Shown: positions 43,223 to 51,452, counted from the stretch's first letter. The stretch is DNA of 64,000 nucleotides from Ruminococcus albus AD2013 (GCF_000526775.1 NZ_JAGS01000001.1:3534001-3598000), one strand, 5' to 3'. The notes: a model not told the origin generated them from the letters alone. A program made the numbers and translations.

Positions 43223-44011
43223 ATGGAACAACAGAAAGAGATGAGTATACAGGAATTATTAGGTATCCTGCTCGGTCATCTGAGAATGATAATCGTTGTA
43301 ACTATACTTGCGGGTATAGCAAGCTACAGCTATGCTAAGTTTGTACTGCCTCCTCAGTATACTTCAAGTATCAAGATCTATGTTACTAACAATAATTTGT
43401 CTGATACAAATGATATAAATCAGATCAATGCACAGGATCTTAACACTGCACGAAGTCTCGCAACAACGTATATCGTTATCCTTGATGACGCTATGATGTA
43501 TGAGGCGATATCCAACAGGCTCCTGAAAGACTATAAAGAGGAAGACCTGAAGAATTACTTTACTATAGCTCATGATGAAAACGGCGAAGCGTATATACCT
43601 TCAAATCAGATCAAGAGGCTTATAAACATATCTGCGATAAACAATACCGAGGTTCTTCAGGTAACGGTTACCAGCCAGGTGCCTAAGTTCTCGGCTGATA
43701 TCTGCACCTATATATCCAAACTTGCACCGCAGATCATCAAACGTACAACCAAGGCAGGTTCAGTTGAAACCGTTTCACCTGCAAAGGTCCCCGAAACCGC
43801 CAGTGGTCCCAATGTACCGAGATATCTGCTTCTCGGCATGGTAGCAGGTTTTGCGGTCGCAGTAGGTATAGCTTTAATTTCAAGCTTCCTTGATAATACC
43901 GTAAAGAGCGGTGAGGAACTGAGAGATCGTTTCGGTGTTCCTGTTCTTGCAGAGATACCTGATATCTTCATGGAAGGAAAGGGAGGTTCGAGCAAGTATG
44001 GCAAATATTAA
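43223..44011 (+). CDS. Wzz/YveK-type polysaccharide chain-length or kinase-activator protein
   Basis: A 262-residue protein with two transmembrane helices, near residues 22-42 (MIIVVTILAGIASYSYAKFV) and 205-226 (LLLGMVAGFAVAVGIALISS), flanking an extracellular Wzz domain. A cytoplasmic tail (SGEELRDRFGVPVLAEIPD) is the part that activates the partner tyrosine kinase. It overlaps the BY-kinase gene by 14 bases. In related bacteria the pair controls capsule or exopolysaccharide length. Confidence 0.9.
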   Translation: MEQQKEMSIQELLGILLGHLRMIIVVTILAGIASYSYAKFVLPPQYTSSIKIYVTNNNLSDTNDINQINAQDLNTARSLATTYIVILDDAMMYEAISNRLLKDYKEEDLKNYFTIAHDENGEAYIPSNQIKRLINISAINNTEVLQVTVTSQVPKFSADICTYISKLAPQIIKRTTKAGSVETVSPAKVPETASGPNVPRYLLLGMVAGFAVAVGIALISSFLDNTVKSGEELRDRFGVPVLAEIPDIFMEGKGGSSKYGKY

Positions 44012-44810
44012 CAGAAATCCCCGCTTTGGCAACAGAAATGCCAAAAGAAGGACACTCATGGATTCAAATGTTGCTTTCCCGGTTACCGAAGCATATAAGA
44101 CCCTCAGAACTAATATATCCTTTGCTCTCTCTACCAAGAAGAACAAGATATTTGCAGTATCCAGTGCGCTCGCATCCGAGGGAAAATCCACGGTTGCAGC
44201 TAATATAGCAATAACTCTCGCACAGAACAGCTATCATGTACTGCTGATAGACGGCGACCTCAGAAAGCCTGTACAGCACAGAGTTTTTACCATTAAAAAT
44301 GAAGTCGGACTCAGCACACTGATAAGCGGCAGCAATACCTTCAAGGAGATAGTTCATCACGATGTTATCGAAAACCTTGATATAGTTCCCTGCGGACCTA
44401 TCCCTCCCAACCCTTCCGAGATGCTGGGTTCGGACAATATGAAGATGCTGCTTGAACAGCTTTCAGTACACTATGATTATATCATAATAGATACACCTCC
44501 GATAAACCTCGTAACCGATGCGCTGACACTTCTTCCTTCCATAGCGGGTGTTCTTCTTGTCGCAAAGCACGCACAGTCCACCTATGATGCTATTGAAGAA
44601 GCTATCAACGCTATCAAGATGGCAGATGGTTCGCTGCTTGGCGTAGTTGTCAGCAACGTTTCTGTATCGGGCGGCAAATATGGCGGTAAGTACAGCTATA
44701 AGTACAAGTATGGCTATAAGTACGGCTATGGCTACGGTGAGTACAGTGATTACAGTACACCGGGTGCAACGTCAGCTACCCAGAAATCATCGGACGGTAA
44801 AGACGTATAA
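43998..44810 (+). CDS. Bacterial tyrosine kinase (CpsD/CapB/YveL type)
   Basis: A 270-residue BY-kinase. Walker A is SSALASEGKSTVAANIA (residues 55-71), Walker A' LLIDGDLRKP (82-91) and Walker B YIIIDTPP. The C-terminus is a Tyr/Gly/Lys-rich cluster of about a dozen tyrosines (KYKYGYKYGYGYGEYSDYS), the autophosphorylation tail. The start at 43998 has GGGAGG upstream; a frame reaching back to 43935 lies inside the partner gene. No glycosyltransferase, flippase or polymerase follows. Confidence 0.92.
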   Translation: MANINRNPRFGNRNAKRRTLMDSNVAFPVTEAYKTLRTNISFALSTKKNKIFAVSSALASEGKSTVAANIAITLAQNSYHVLLIDGDLRKPVQHRVFTIKNEVGLSTLISGSNTFKEIVHHDVIENLDIVPCGPIPPNPSEMLGSDNMKMLLEQLSVHYDYIIIDTPPINLVTDALTLLPSIAGVLLVAKHAQSTYDAIEEAINAIKMADGSLLGVVVSNVSVSGGKYGGKYSYKYKYGYKYGYGYGEYSDYSTPGATSATQKSSDGKDV

Positions 44811-44818
44811 ATAACAAA

Positions 44819-44849
44819 ATAGCAGCCCTGAGCGGCTGCTTTTTTATTT
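44819..44849 (+). terminator. Terminator of the BY-kinase pair
   Basis: AGCAGCC (44821-44827), six-base loop, GGCTGCT (44834-44840), then TTTTTT. Confidence 0.85.
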
Positions 44850-44868
44850 CATGAGGCAGGAGAAAATT

Positions 44869-45576
44869 ATGTTTGAAACAGACAGAAAGATATATTGTTC
44901 GCAGATAGGTGAGGGTGGAAAAGTCCGTAACAGCGGCCTTGTCGATATCCTCCAGGATACCTCTGATCTCCATTTGATGAATCACCCCGTTCTCGCTTCC
45001 TTTTTTAAGGAAACAGGCAGTGTCATGTTCCTTACTCACCGTCAGGTGGATATAATAAGGCGTCCCGAATACGGCGAGCATATCCGCACAAAGACCTGGA
45101 CATACGAACTCAACAGAATGTACGGTTCAAGAAATACCATGGTGCTGGGCGAAAAAGGAGATGTGTGCATAAAGTCGATAGCAGGCGGTGCTTTCATGGA
45201 TATCAAAACAGGCAGACCGATCCGTGTTTCAGCTGACCTCATTGCACAGGTAAAAAGCTATGAAAAGCTAGATATGGAGTATCTCCCGCGTAAAATAGCC
45301 CTTCCTGATACCGCACCGGTCATCACCTGCCGTATGGTCATAAGAAGAAGCGATATCGATATGAACGATCATGTCAACAACGCCCGTTATTTCGATATAA
45401 CAGATGAACTCTTTCACGAGTGCCACAATGCGAAGCGTCTCCGTTCAGAGTATAAATTCTCCATAAAGCGGGGCGATACCGTCTTTGCAGACAGATACGA
45501 TACACCGTCGGGCTGTATCATATCTCTCCGCGATGATTCTGGCAAAGTTTACTGTAATGTTGAATACACACTGTGA
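44869..45576 (+). CDS. Acyl-ACP thioesterase
   Basis: A 235-residue double-hotdog protein that releases fatty acids from acyl carrier protein. The N-terminal hotdog has LVDILQDTSDLHLM and the C-terminal one SDIDMNDHVNNARYF, where the Asn-x-His pattern (NDHVNN) matches the catalytic site of FatA/FatB-type enzymes. The start has GCAGGAG upstream. The ORF sits between two terminators as a single-gene unit with no evident separate promoter. Confidence 0.88.
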   Translation: MFETDRKIYCSQIGEGGKVRNSGLVDILQDTSDLHLMNHPVLASFFKETGSVMFLTHRQVDIIRRPEYGEHIRTKTWTYELNRMYGSRNTMVLGEKGDVCIKSIAGGAFMDIKTGRPIRVSADLIAQVKSYEKLDMEYLPRKIALPDTAPVITCRMVIRRSDIDMNDHVNNARYFDITDELFHECHNAKRLRSEYKFSIKRGDTVFADRYDTPSGCIISLRDDSGKVYCNVEYTL

Positions 45577-45582
45577 CAAACG

Positions 45583-45615
45583 AAAAGCGGAGGATACTGT
45601 CCTCCGCTTTTTATT
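45583..45615. terminator. Bidirectional terminator between thioesterase and Rrf2 genes
   Basis: AAAAGCGGAGGA (45583-45594), loop TACTG, TCCTCCGCTTTTT (45600-45612). Serves converging genes. Confidence 0.9.
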
Positions 45616-45654
45616 ATGCTGTTGCAAAATTACTATGTGCCACAAATCACCATA

Positions 45655-46089
45655 TCAGATACTGTACAGGTCAGCGCCGTTACAGTCTCTTTCAACGATA
45701 TCTGCGATGGTTATGCTGTCTACAACGTCGTTTATAGCTGCGTAAAGCTTCTCCCATATAAACAGGGTAGGGCAGGTTTCAGCACGCTCACAGAGGTTCT
45801 CCTCTGTTTCAAGGCAGGCAACAGGTGCAAGGCTGCCCTCGGTAAGCCTGAGTATCATACCTACGGTGTACTTTTCAGCAGGATAAGCGAGAGTATAGCC
45901 GCCGCCTGCACCGCGTATGCTCCTCACATAGCCTGCACGGCTGAGGATAGAGATTATCTGCTCAAGATATTTATCACTGATGTTCTGTCTTTCTGCTATA
46001 ACCTTTATGGGTACATAACCGTCTTCCTTGTGCTTTGCAAGATCTGTCATAAGTCTGAGTGCATATCTTCCTTTTGTGGAGATCTTCAT
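45655..46089 (-). CDS. Rrf2 family regulator, IscR-like
   Basis: A 144-residue winged-helix regulator starting MKISTKGRYALRLMTDLAKH. The recognition helix region is QNISDKYLEQIISILSRAGY, followed by the Rrf2 wing SIRGAGGGYTLA. Three cysteines, Cys92, Cys100 and Cys106, have nearly the spacing of the iron-sulfur ligands of IscR, so an Fe-S cluster is likely. No isc/suf genes are adjacent. A consensus promoter lies upstream. Confidence 0.9.
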   Translation of the reverse strand: MKISTKGRYALRLMTDLAKHKEDGYVPIKVIAERQNISDKYLEQIISILSRAGYVRSIRGAGGGYTLAYPAEKYTVGMILRLTEGSLAPVACLETEENLCERAETCPTLFIWEKLYAAINDVVDSITIADIVERDCNGADLYSI

Positions 46090-46139
46090 ATCTGCCCCTC
46101 CTGATTGGTTTAGTAATCCTATTGCTGAAATATGATTTA

Positions 46140-46168
46140 ATTATACCCGATTTTTTGCCATTTGTCAA
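46140..46168 (-). promoter_or_regulatory. Consensus promoter of the Rrf2 gene
   Basis: On the minus strand TTGACA (46168-46163), 17-bp spacer, TATAAT (46145-46140). Confidence 0.88.
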
Positions 46169-46819
46169 GTACCGAAGAATATGGAATAAAATGCCAAAAG
46201 CCATAGCACTTCTGATACCTGTATCAGAAACACTACGGCTCAAAGTAAGCTGTCATATCCAACGATATCTCTCAACACCTCTTGTCCACACATCTGCCTG
46301 ATGTACTGCAACGTTCAATACACCAAGCTGCAGCACGATGACATGGAAATTTTCTGTCTTAGCCGTCCAAACCTGCCGCGGTATCATCATATCGCAGATA
46401 ATTACCGTAACAGGGGAGCATCATCAGTGCCGAACTTCTGTATTTGCTGTTGTCTTTCTTTTGTCTACGGCGTCTTTTTGCTTATTCGCCGCTGCGGATA
46501 TCTGAAGAAACAGCAGGTGTTGTTTTATTTATATTTTTTTCTGCTATTTCTTCAAATACCCTTGTTGTTGTTTCCTTGTTAAATATTATATCTCAAAAAT
46601 CCATGAGGGTCAAGCAACCTTTACGGGCAGTTGCGCAACAGAAGCTTGCAATTTTGGCTGATGCCGCTTTAAACCGTAAAGTTTCCTTGCGCGGTAAGAC
46701 CAATTAAAGTTTATGTCGGGAGAGAATTTACTATTTATTCATAAATCAAACGTGATGGTGTGGTATAATATATGTGTTTACGATAACCTTTAAGTTAAGG
46801 AAAACGGAGGATAAGTAAG
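46169..46819. other. Long intergenic region without a convincing gene
   Basis: About 650 bases. It contains a perfect 9-bp inverted repeat (TTCTGATAC, CT, GTATCAGAA at 46210-46229) and AT-rich stretches near 46500-46590. Short open frames at 46301-46582 and 46444-46707 lack ribosome sites and protein-like composition. TATAAT at 46764-46769 lies 50 bases before the next gene, but no good -35 box is visible. Confidence 0.55.
46210..46229. repeat. Perfect inverted repeat upstream of the Rrf2 promoter
   Basis: TTCTGATAC-CT-GTATCAGAA, 40 bases upstream of the Rrf2 -35 box. It could be an operator or a hairpin. Confidence 0.55.
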
Positions 46820-47617
46820 ATGAATATAAAAGCACTGGCTGCTCTTGCGGCAGCTGCGGTCATGGCAGCGAGCCTTTCTGCCTGCGGCAAGAAGACAGGC
46901 GATAAGGATAAGACTTCAAGCAAAGCCGAATCCTCAGCGGTCGAAAAGGACGCTGAGAGTACTGTTGAAGAGGACAGCGCAGCTGAATCTTCTGAGGCTC
47001 CCACTGAATCTAAGCCGGAGGAAGAGGAGGAAAAACTCAATTACATAGGCGAAAAGGATGCGAAGAAAGCTGATTATTCCGTTGAGCTGACAAACGGCAC
47101 CGAGCATGAGATAATCGGATTTGCCATAAACTACGGCGACGGCGAGTACAGCGAAAATCTCATACCCTCGGGTGAAGATTTCGAGATAGATGAAGTAAGG
47201 CGATTCAACTGGTCACATACGGTATCGGGCGATGTCATGATGCTGGGTGATTTCAATGTTGAGATCACTCTTGAAGACGGCAATAGATTTGAGCTTCACG
47301 GCTTCCCGCTTACCGATATGCTCTCGGGCGAGATAAGACTGATGGACGAGTACGCTTTCCTTGTATACACAAACAAGATAGGCGATGTTAAGGATACCAT
47401 GAAGAAAGAGGCTGACATCGTGGAAGCTGAAAAGGAGAAAGAGGAAGCCAAGACCTCTACTACAACAGAAGCTCCCATACCCGAGCCGGAGACTGAAACT
47501 GAGCCTGTGACCGATGAACCTCAGCCCGAGCCCCAGCCTGACAGTCAGGCAGAAAATTCTCAGGCTGAACAGCCCCAGGTGACCGATCAGCAGATCGTTG
47601 AAGAACAGACCTGGTAA
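46820..47617 (+). CDS. Lipoprotein with acidic linkers
   Basis: A 265-residue lipoprotein: lipobox ASLSACG near residue 22, an acidic Ser/Glu/Ala linker (about 25-75), a beta-rich core (about 78-195) containing YSVELTNGTEHEIIGFAINY and ADYS-type segments, and a long Glu/Pro/Gln tail (about 215-265). The core resembles proteins that present a small beta sandwich on the surface, but no family is recognised. GGAGG precedes the start by nine bases. Confidence 0.7.
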   Translation: MNIKALAALAAAAVMAASLSACGKKTGDKDKTSSKAESSAVEKDAESTVEEDSAAESSEAPTESKPEEEEEKLNYIGEKDAKKADYSVELTNGTEHEIIGFAINYGDGEYSENLIPSGEDFEIDEVRRFNWSHTVSGDVMMLGDFNVEITLEDGNRFELHGFPLTDMLSGEIRLMDEYAFLVYTNKIGDVKDTMKKEADIVEAEKEKEEAKTSTTTEAPIPEPETETEPVTDEPQPEPQPDSQAENSQAEQPQVTDQQIVEEQTW

Positions 47618-47625
47618 ATGATGAT

Positions 47626-47656
47626 ATCGGAGAACATAGCGTGTTCTCCGATTTCT
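47626..47656 (+). terminator. Terminator of the lipoprotein at 46820
   Basis: ATCGGAGAACA (47626-47636), loop TAGCG, TGTTCTCCGAT (47642-47652), then TTCTT. Confidence 0.8.
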
Positions 47657-47663
47657 TATGCCG

Positions 47664-47711
47664 AAAAAAGACGGGGACGTCTGTGCTCAAAAAAGTACAG
47701 TTGTCCCCGTC
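47664..47711 (-). terminator. Terminator of the YbaK/kinase unit
   Basis: GACGGGGAC (47670-47678) and GTCCCCGTC (47703-47711) are inverted arms around a 24-base loop, and the minus strand continues with TTTTTT. Confidence 0.75.
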
Positions 47712-47734
47712 GCTGTATTCAATTGTATTCAACG

Positions 47735-48226
47735 TCAGACCTGTTCAAAGATGATGCTCTCGAACTTTCCGCCCGTGACCTTTACAAGATCCTGCGGGTC
47801 AAGGAATATCTGCGAGCCCAGTCTTCCGCCGCTTATGATTATCTCGCTGAAATTCTCAGCTGAACTGTCAACCACGGTGGGATACTGCTTTTTCATACCC
47901 AGAGGCGTACAGCCACCGCGTATATAGCCTGTCACCTTGTTGATATCCTTTACGTGTATCAGCTCCACGGATTTTTCTCCTACGGACTTGGCAGCCTTTT
48001 TCATATCCAGCTCTTCGTCTATCGGTATGGCGAAAACGTAGTATCCGCCGCTTTTGCCCTGAGCAACCAGAGTCTTGAAAGTGCTGTCGTGTGGCTGACC
48101 CAGCATATCTGCGATGTGTACTCCGTCAATGAACTCATCACACTCATAGGTGTTCACCTTGTATGCGATCTTGTTCCTGTCGAGTATCCTCATCGCATTG
48201 GTCTTAACGTCCTTATCCTTTGCCAT
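47735..48226 (-). CDS. ybaK: Cys-tRNA(Pro)/Cys-tRNA(Cys) deacylase YbaK/EbsC family
   Basis: A 163-residue YbaK-type editing protein that hydrolyses mischarged Cys-tRNA(Pro). Family features are TFKTLVAQGKSGGYYVFAIP, KVTGYIRGGCTPLGMKK with the characteristic GxxPxG-like loop, and a C-terminal IFLDPQDLVKVTG. It lies two bases downstream of the kinase-like gene, with which it is co-transcribed. Confidence 0.92.
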   Translation of the reverse strand: MAKDKDVKTNAMRILDRNKIAYKVNTYECDEFIDGVHIADMLGQPHDSTFKTLVAQGKSGGYYVFAIPIDEELDMKKAAKSVGEKSVELIHVKDINKVTGYIRGGCTPLGMKKQYPTVVDSSAENFSEIIISGGRLGSQIFLDPQDLVKVTGGKFESIIFEQV

Positions 48227-48228
48227 TT

Positions 48229-48822
48229 TTAACTAGATGCCTCCACTGTGTGGGCGATTATGTCGGCGCACATATCATATCCCAGTGTGCCGCTGTCCAG
48301 ACAAAGATCATAGCTGAACTTTGTTCCCCACTTTTTATTGGTATTTGAGTTGTAGTAATCCCCGCGCTTCTTGTCATACTTTTTCAGACGGTACTCGACC
48401 TCGTCCGCAGGGATATTGTGAGGTTCGCTCATAGCCGTCTGCATACGCTTGTCAAGAGAGGCATATATGAATACGTCCAGCGTCTTGACCTTGTTTTTCA
48501 GTATGAAATCAGCACATCTGCCAACGATAACGCAGGGACCTTTCTCCACCAGTTCATAAACGACCTCTGTTTCTGCCGCAAATATCTTTTCGCATATGTC
48601 CTCAGAAAAACCAAAAAGATTTATAGGTTTCTTCATCGGATTGAGAACGCTCTCCTCATATTTCTTGATCTCTGCCATTGAGATACCGCTTTTTTCAGCT
48701 GCCATCTCAACTATCTCCCTGTCATAGCAGGGGATACCCAGCTTTTGCGCAACTCTCTTTCCTATAGAACTGCCGCCCGAACAGTACAGTCTGCCTATTG
48801 TCACGACTTTGATCTTACTCAT
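48229..48822 (-). CDS. Cytidylate kinase-like family protein
   Basis: A 197-residue P-loop protein: TIGRLYCSGGSSIGKRVAQ as nucleotide-binding loop, CYDREIVEMAAEKSG, and VIVGRCADFIL. This is the cytidylate-kinase-like family common in Clostridia, which is distinct from the housekeeping Cmk. The true substrate is not known. It is the first gene of a two-gene unit with ybaK and has a perfect promoter. Confidence 0.88.
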   Translation of the reverse strand: MSKIKVVTIGRLYCSGGSSIGKRVAQKLGIPCYDREIVEMAAEKSGISMAEIKKYEESVLNPMKKPINLFGFSEDICEKIFAAETEVVYELVEKGPCVIVGRCADFILKNKVKTLDVFIYASLDKRMQTAMSEPHNIPADEVEYRLKKYDKKRGDYYNSNTNKKWGTKFSYDLCLDSGTLGYDMCADIIAHTVEASS

Positions 48823-48910
48823 ACTTTTTCTCTCCTTTCAAAATGTCATTATCACAAACCCGCGGAGGGTCTGATCGATGGAACATTAATTATATAATTA
48901 TTATAAATTT

Positions 48911-48939
48911 ATTATAAAACTTTGTCCGCGATTTGTCAA
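48911..48939 (-). promoter_or_regulatory. Consensus promoter of the kinase-ybaK unit
   Basis: On the minus strand TTGACA (48939-48934), 17-bp spacer, TATAAT (48916-48911). Confidence 0.88.
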
Positions 48940-49132
48940 TTACATATTTATTACAGTATTTTCGGTACATTTTAGCGTACAGTGTGAAAGTACAAAAAAT
49001 CGACCGATTACAGAACACTGTATCGTAAAATGCCGATTATACGCATTTTTCGTCGATGTATTGCCGAGAATATAAACATATGCATTTTGCCTGAAAAATG
49101 CCGTAACTTAACGATCTTAACATCTTAACCAT

Positions 49133-49181
49133 GGCACAGCAGAGGATCTCGTGCGGTCACGGAGCCTTCCTGTGTGCTGTG
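49133..49181. promoter_or_regulatory. Imperfect palindrome abutting the histidine kinase promoter
   Basis: CACAGCA (49135-49141) plus AGGA (49143-49146) pair with TCCT (49168-49171) plus TGCTGTG (49175-49181); the centre CTCGTG-CGGT-CACGGAG continues the dyad. It ends two bases before the -35 box, the usual place for an activator or repressor site. Confidence 0.55.
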
Positions 49182-49183
49182 GC

Positions 49184-49212
49184 TTTACAATTATATAAAA
49201 ATGCGTTATAAT
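49184..49212 (+). promoter_or_regulatory. Promoter of the histidine kinase gene
   Basis: TTTACA (49184-49189), 17-bp spacer, TATAAT (49207-49212), 37 bases before the start. Confidence 0.82.
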
Positions 49213-49248
49213 CATATAGTATAGTTTTTACAGACAGGAGGGGCTCTG

Positions 49249-50610
49249 ATGGACCCGATCGATATTGCATCAATGGTCTCTATATCCACAGATTTTCTGG
49301 TGGGGATACTTTCATTTTTAGCGGGCGCACTGATAATCCACTGCTTTTACGATGATTCTCTGGTCATAAACCGCAAAAAGGTACTTATTTATTCAGCATC
49401 CTGCCTGCTGATGGAGGTGCTGTCGTGCTTATTTGAATGGTCGTTCTTTGCGGTAGTGATATTTCTGTCAGCCGCCGTGCTTGGCGCCTGGGGAAGCAAA
49501 GGCAGAAAAATCAGGCTTGGTGCGAAAACCGTACTTGCTATGGCACTGTGCGTCATGAATACCTTCATACTCGCGCAGATATGCACCTACTGTGCAGGTC
49601 TTGAGGGTCTGCTGAATATCAGCAGCGATGAAAAGCTAGTTGAACGATTTAATTTTACAAATATTTTCGCTATAATTTTTATGCTGATTATTGTCATCTA
49701 CCTTACAAGACAGTACATCAGACGCGGACGCACCATGCCTTTCAGGCTGGCGGACAAGATATACGTCACCCTCTACTGCATATATATGGTAGCGGTTGAG
49801 ACTGCCTATGTGACCTTTGAAAAGGATAAGACCACACTTACAGCTGAATACCGCTCGGTAAGGGTAATGCTTTCACTGGTATGCATAGCAATAGCCGTGC
49901 TTCTGCCCCTGCTGATACTCCGCAACCGCCAGACCGATTATTTCAATAAGCTCAGCGAACAGCACCGTTCCTTTCTCGAAGCTGAACTCGCCGCATCAAA
50001 ACAGTTCAAAGAAGCTCAGGAGGAGACCAGCGCTTTCCGCCATGATGTACGCAATAACCTCAGCGTAGTAGCTATGCTGATGGATGAGGGCAAATTTGAC
50101 GAAGCAAAGCATTTCATAGAGGATATGCATACCAGTGTATCTGCGCTTTCCCCGAAGATAGTAACGGGAGATGAGATGCTGGATTCTCTCATAGCCTCCA
50201 AAATGGCAAAAATGTCCGAAGAGGGCATAGACTTCACCATTGATGGAGTAGCAGACGGCGGCATGGGCTGGAAAGCCATAGATATCTGCACCGTGTTCGC
50301 CAACGCCCTGGATAACGCCATTGAAGCCTGTATGCGAACCGAACCCGACACAGACCGTTTCATTCGCCTTGAGATACGCAAGACCGCCCATCAGCGTCTG
50401 ATGACTCTGACAAACACTTCGCCTGACGGTGTAGACTGCGAAAAGCTGATGATGAATGGAGTTCACCTTACCTCAAAGGCGGATAAACAGCTCCACGGAT
50501 ACGGAGTGAGGAATATACGTAAAACTGTTGAAAAATACGGCGGCATGACCCGCCTTTCCTGCGAAAACGGCGTGTTCAGGCTGGAAATGATACTCAGCAT
50601 AAATATGTGA
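49249..50610 (+). CDS. Orphan AgrC-like GHKL sensor histidine kinase
   Basis: A 453-residue kinase. About six hydrophobic helices fill residues 12-225 (for example LVGILSFLAGALIIHCFY, IFAIIFMLIIVIYL, VMLSLVCIAIAVLLPLLIL). A helical linker leads to the phosphoacceptor His265 in FRHDVRNNLSVVAML. The GHKL ATPase part has ICTVFANALDNAIEAC (N box), LTLTNTSPDG and HGYGVRNIRKTVEKYGG (G box). AgrC-type kinases sense peptides and normally sit with a LytTR response regulator; none is in the flanking genes. AGGAGG precedes the ATG. Confidence 0.9.
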   Translation: MDPIDIASMVSISTDFLVGILSFLAGALIIHCFYDDSLVINRKKVLIYSASCLLMEVLSCLFEWSFFAVVIFLSAAVLGAWGSKGRKIRLGAKTVLAMALCVMNTFILAQICTYCAGLEGLLNISSDEKLVERFNFTNIFAIIFMLIIVIYLTRQYIRRGRTMPFRLADKIYVTLYCIYMVAVETAYVTFEKDKTTLTAEYRSVRVMLSLVCIAIAVLLPLLILRNRQTDYFNKLSEQHRSFLEAELAASKQFKEAQEETSAFRHDVRNNLSVVAMLMDEGKFDEAKHFIEDMHTSVSALSPKIVTGDEMLDSLIASKMAKMSEEGIDFTIDGVADGGMGWKAIDICTVFANALDNAIEACMRTEPDTDRFIRLEIRKTAHQRLMTLTNTSPDGVDCEKLMMNGVHLTSKADKQLHGYGVRNIRKTVEKYGGMTRLSCENGVFRLEMILSINM

Positions 50611-50730
50611 TGATAGCATAAAGTCTGTAAATAAGGTAAAATGATATGGAAAACAAAAGGATAACTAAAAAAAGATGCTGTGGCTGATTAAGTGCTTTAT
50701 ACCGGAATATCGGGAGCTTTCCGCAAAAAA

Positions 50731-50784
50731 TGCAATTCGCGACAAAATAAATGCAGTTCACGACAAAAATGTGCAAAACGAGAA
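50731..50784 (+). promoter_or_regulatory. Three direct repeats resembling LytTR-binding boxes
   Basis: TGCAATTCGCGAC (50731-50743), TGCAGTTCACGAC (50752-50764) and TGCAAAACGAG (50772-50782) recur every 20-21 bases, two helical turns, ending beside a TATAAT (50793-50798) that lacks a good -35. This resembles direct-repeat sites of LytTR regulators such as AgrA. Confidence 0.6.
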
Positions 50785-50792
50785 AAATATGT

Positions 50793-50798
50793 TATAAT
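50793..50798 (+). promoter_or_regulatory. -10 box of a putative regulated short transcript
   Basis: TATAAT following the direct repeats; the expected -35 position is covered by the last repeat, consistent with activator dependence. Confidence 0.5.
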
Positions 50799-50814
50799 AA
50801 ATTTAACAAAAGAA

Positions 50815-50949
50815 ATGCGGAGAAAAATACAAAAAAACTATACCCCAGGAGAAAGAAAAGGATACAGCTTCACCTACACCAGGTTAAGGATCGTCAGGAC
50901 TATTTTGCCGGACGGTCTTTTCTTGTTTTTTAATTTGATAATAATGTAA
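50815..50949 (+). CDS. Possible 44-residue peptide in a short transcript
   Basis: An ATG 17 bases after the putative -10 opens a 44-codon frame (MRRKIQKNYTPGERKGYSFT ..., ending PDGLFLFFNLIIM). The N-terminal part is strongly basic and the end is hydrophobic. No good ribosome site precedes it, so it may not be translated and the unit could be a small RNA. Listed because of the promoter and terminator that frame it. Confidence 0.25.
   Translation: MRRKIQKNYTPGERKGYSFTYTRLRIVRTILPDGLFLFFNLIIM
50889..50931 (+). terminator. Terminator-like hairpin of the short transcript
   Basis: GATCGTCAGG (50889-50898) pairs with CCGGACGGTC (50908-50917) with one mismatch and one wobble, then a T-rich tract. 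It would give a transcript of about 130 nt from the promoter at 50793. Confidence 0.6.
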
Positions 50950-51452
50950 AATAAAGCCCGTACATTTCTATATTAAGTGAAAAATCGCTCAAATGGCGTA
51001 AAATCAGCCAAAAACACCGTGTCCTCGGATGAGTCGGAATGATCGTTCATACCCCTGTAATATCGGTATTGTAAAGTGTTTTTTCCATCTGAAAAAATTA
51101 AACAGTTTAAATAAATTTGTGCATTATGACAGTAAGTGACTATTGTGATTTGCAGTTACTGCAAAAACTCTTAATAAACTGTTAGATTGAACTATTAAAC
51201 GTTTGAAATTAGCTTAAATAATAAAGCATATTACACAAAAAAGTAATGCCGATGCATATGGATTGTATTGTCATATTTACTTGCGTCGACGGGTTAAATT
51301 TGTGCAATCATACGAAGTTTATCTTTAATTTCTCAATTAAGTGCACAACCTATTGACTTTTTGTTGGTCAAGGTATACAATAAATACACACGAAAGGTCT
51401 GTTCCTGTTTTCGGAAGTAGCAGACAGACGAGATGAAAGGTGGTTTGAATAT
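50950..51452. other. AT-rich intergenic region before the deaminase-fold gene
   Basis: About 500 bases without a gene. It holds a perfect palindrome TTGCAGT-T-ACTGCAA (51150-51164) and a promoter at 51353-51381 (TTGACT, 17-bp spacer, TACAAT), 72 bases before the start at 51453. Confidence 0.6.
51353..51381 (+). promoter_or_regulatory. Promoter of the deaminase-fold gene
   Basis: TTGACT (51353-51358), 17-bp spacer, TACAAT (51376-51381); an overlapping TATACA would give a 15-bp spacer. Leader of about 65 bases. Confidence 0.6.

Larger units (their letters stand above)
48823..49248. other. Divergent intergenic region with two promoters and a palindrome
   Basis: About 425 bases with no gene. 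It carries the kinase promoter (48911-48939, minus), an imperfect 50-base palindrome (49133-49181) and the histidine kinase promoter (49184-49212, plus). Confidence 0.65.

Noticed and set aside
46301..46707. Two overlapping open frames of 87 and 93 codons
   Set aside because: No ribosome sites, Leu/Phe/Cys/Arg-rich composition unlike a protein from this genome, and no neighbours in operon arrangement.
50594..50776. Minus-strand frame of 60 codons with hydrophobic residues
   Set aside because: It overlaps the 3' end of the kinase gene and the direct repeats, has no ribosome site and its hydrophobicity comes from AT richness.
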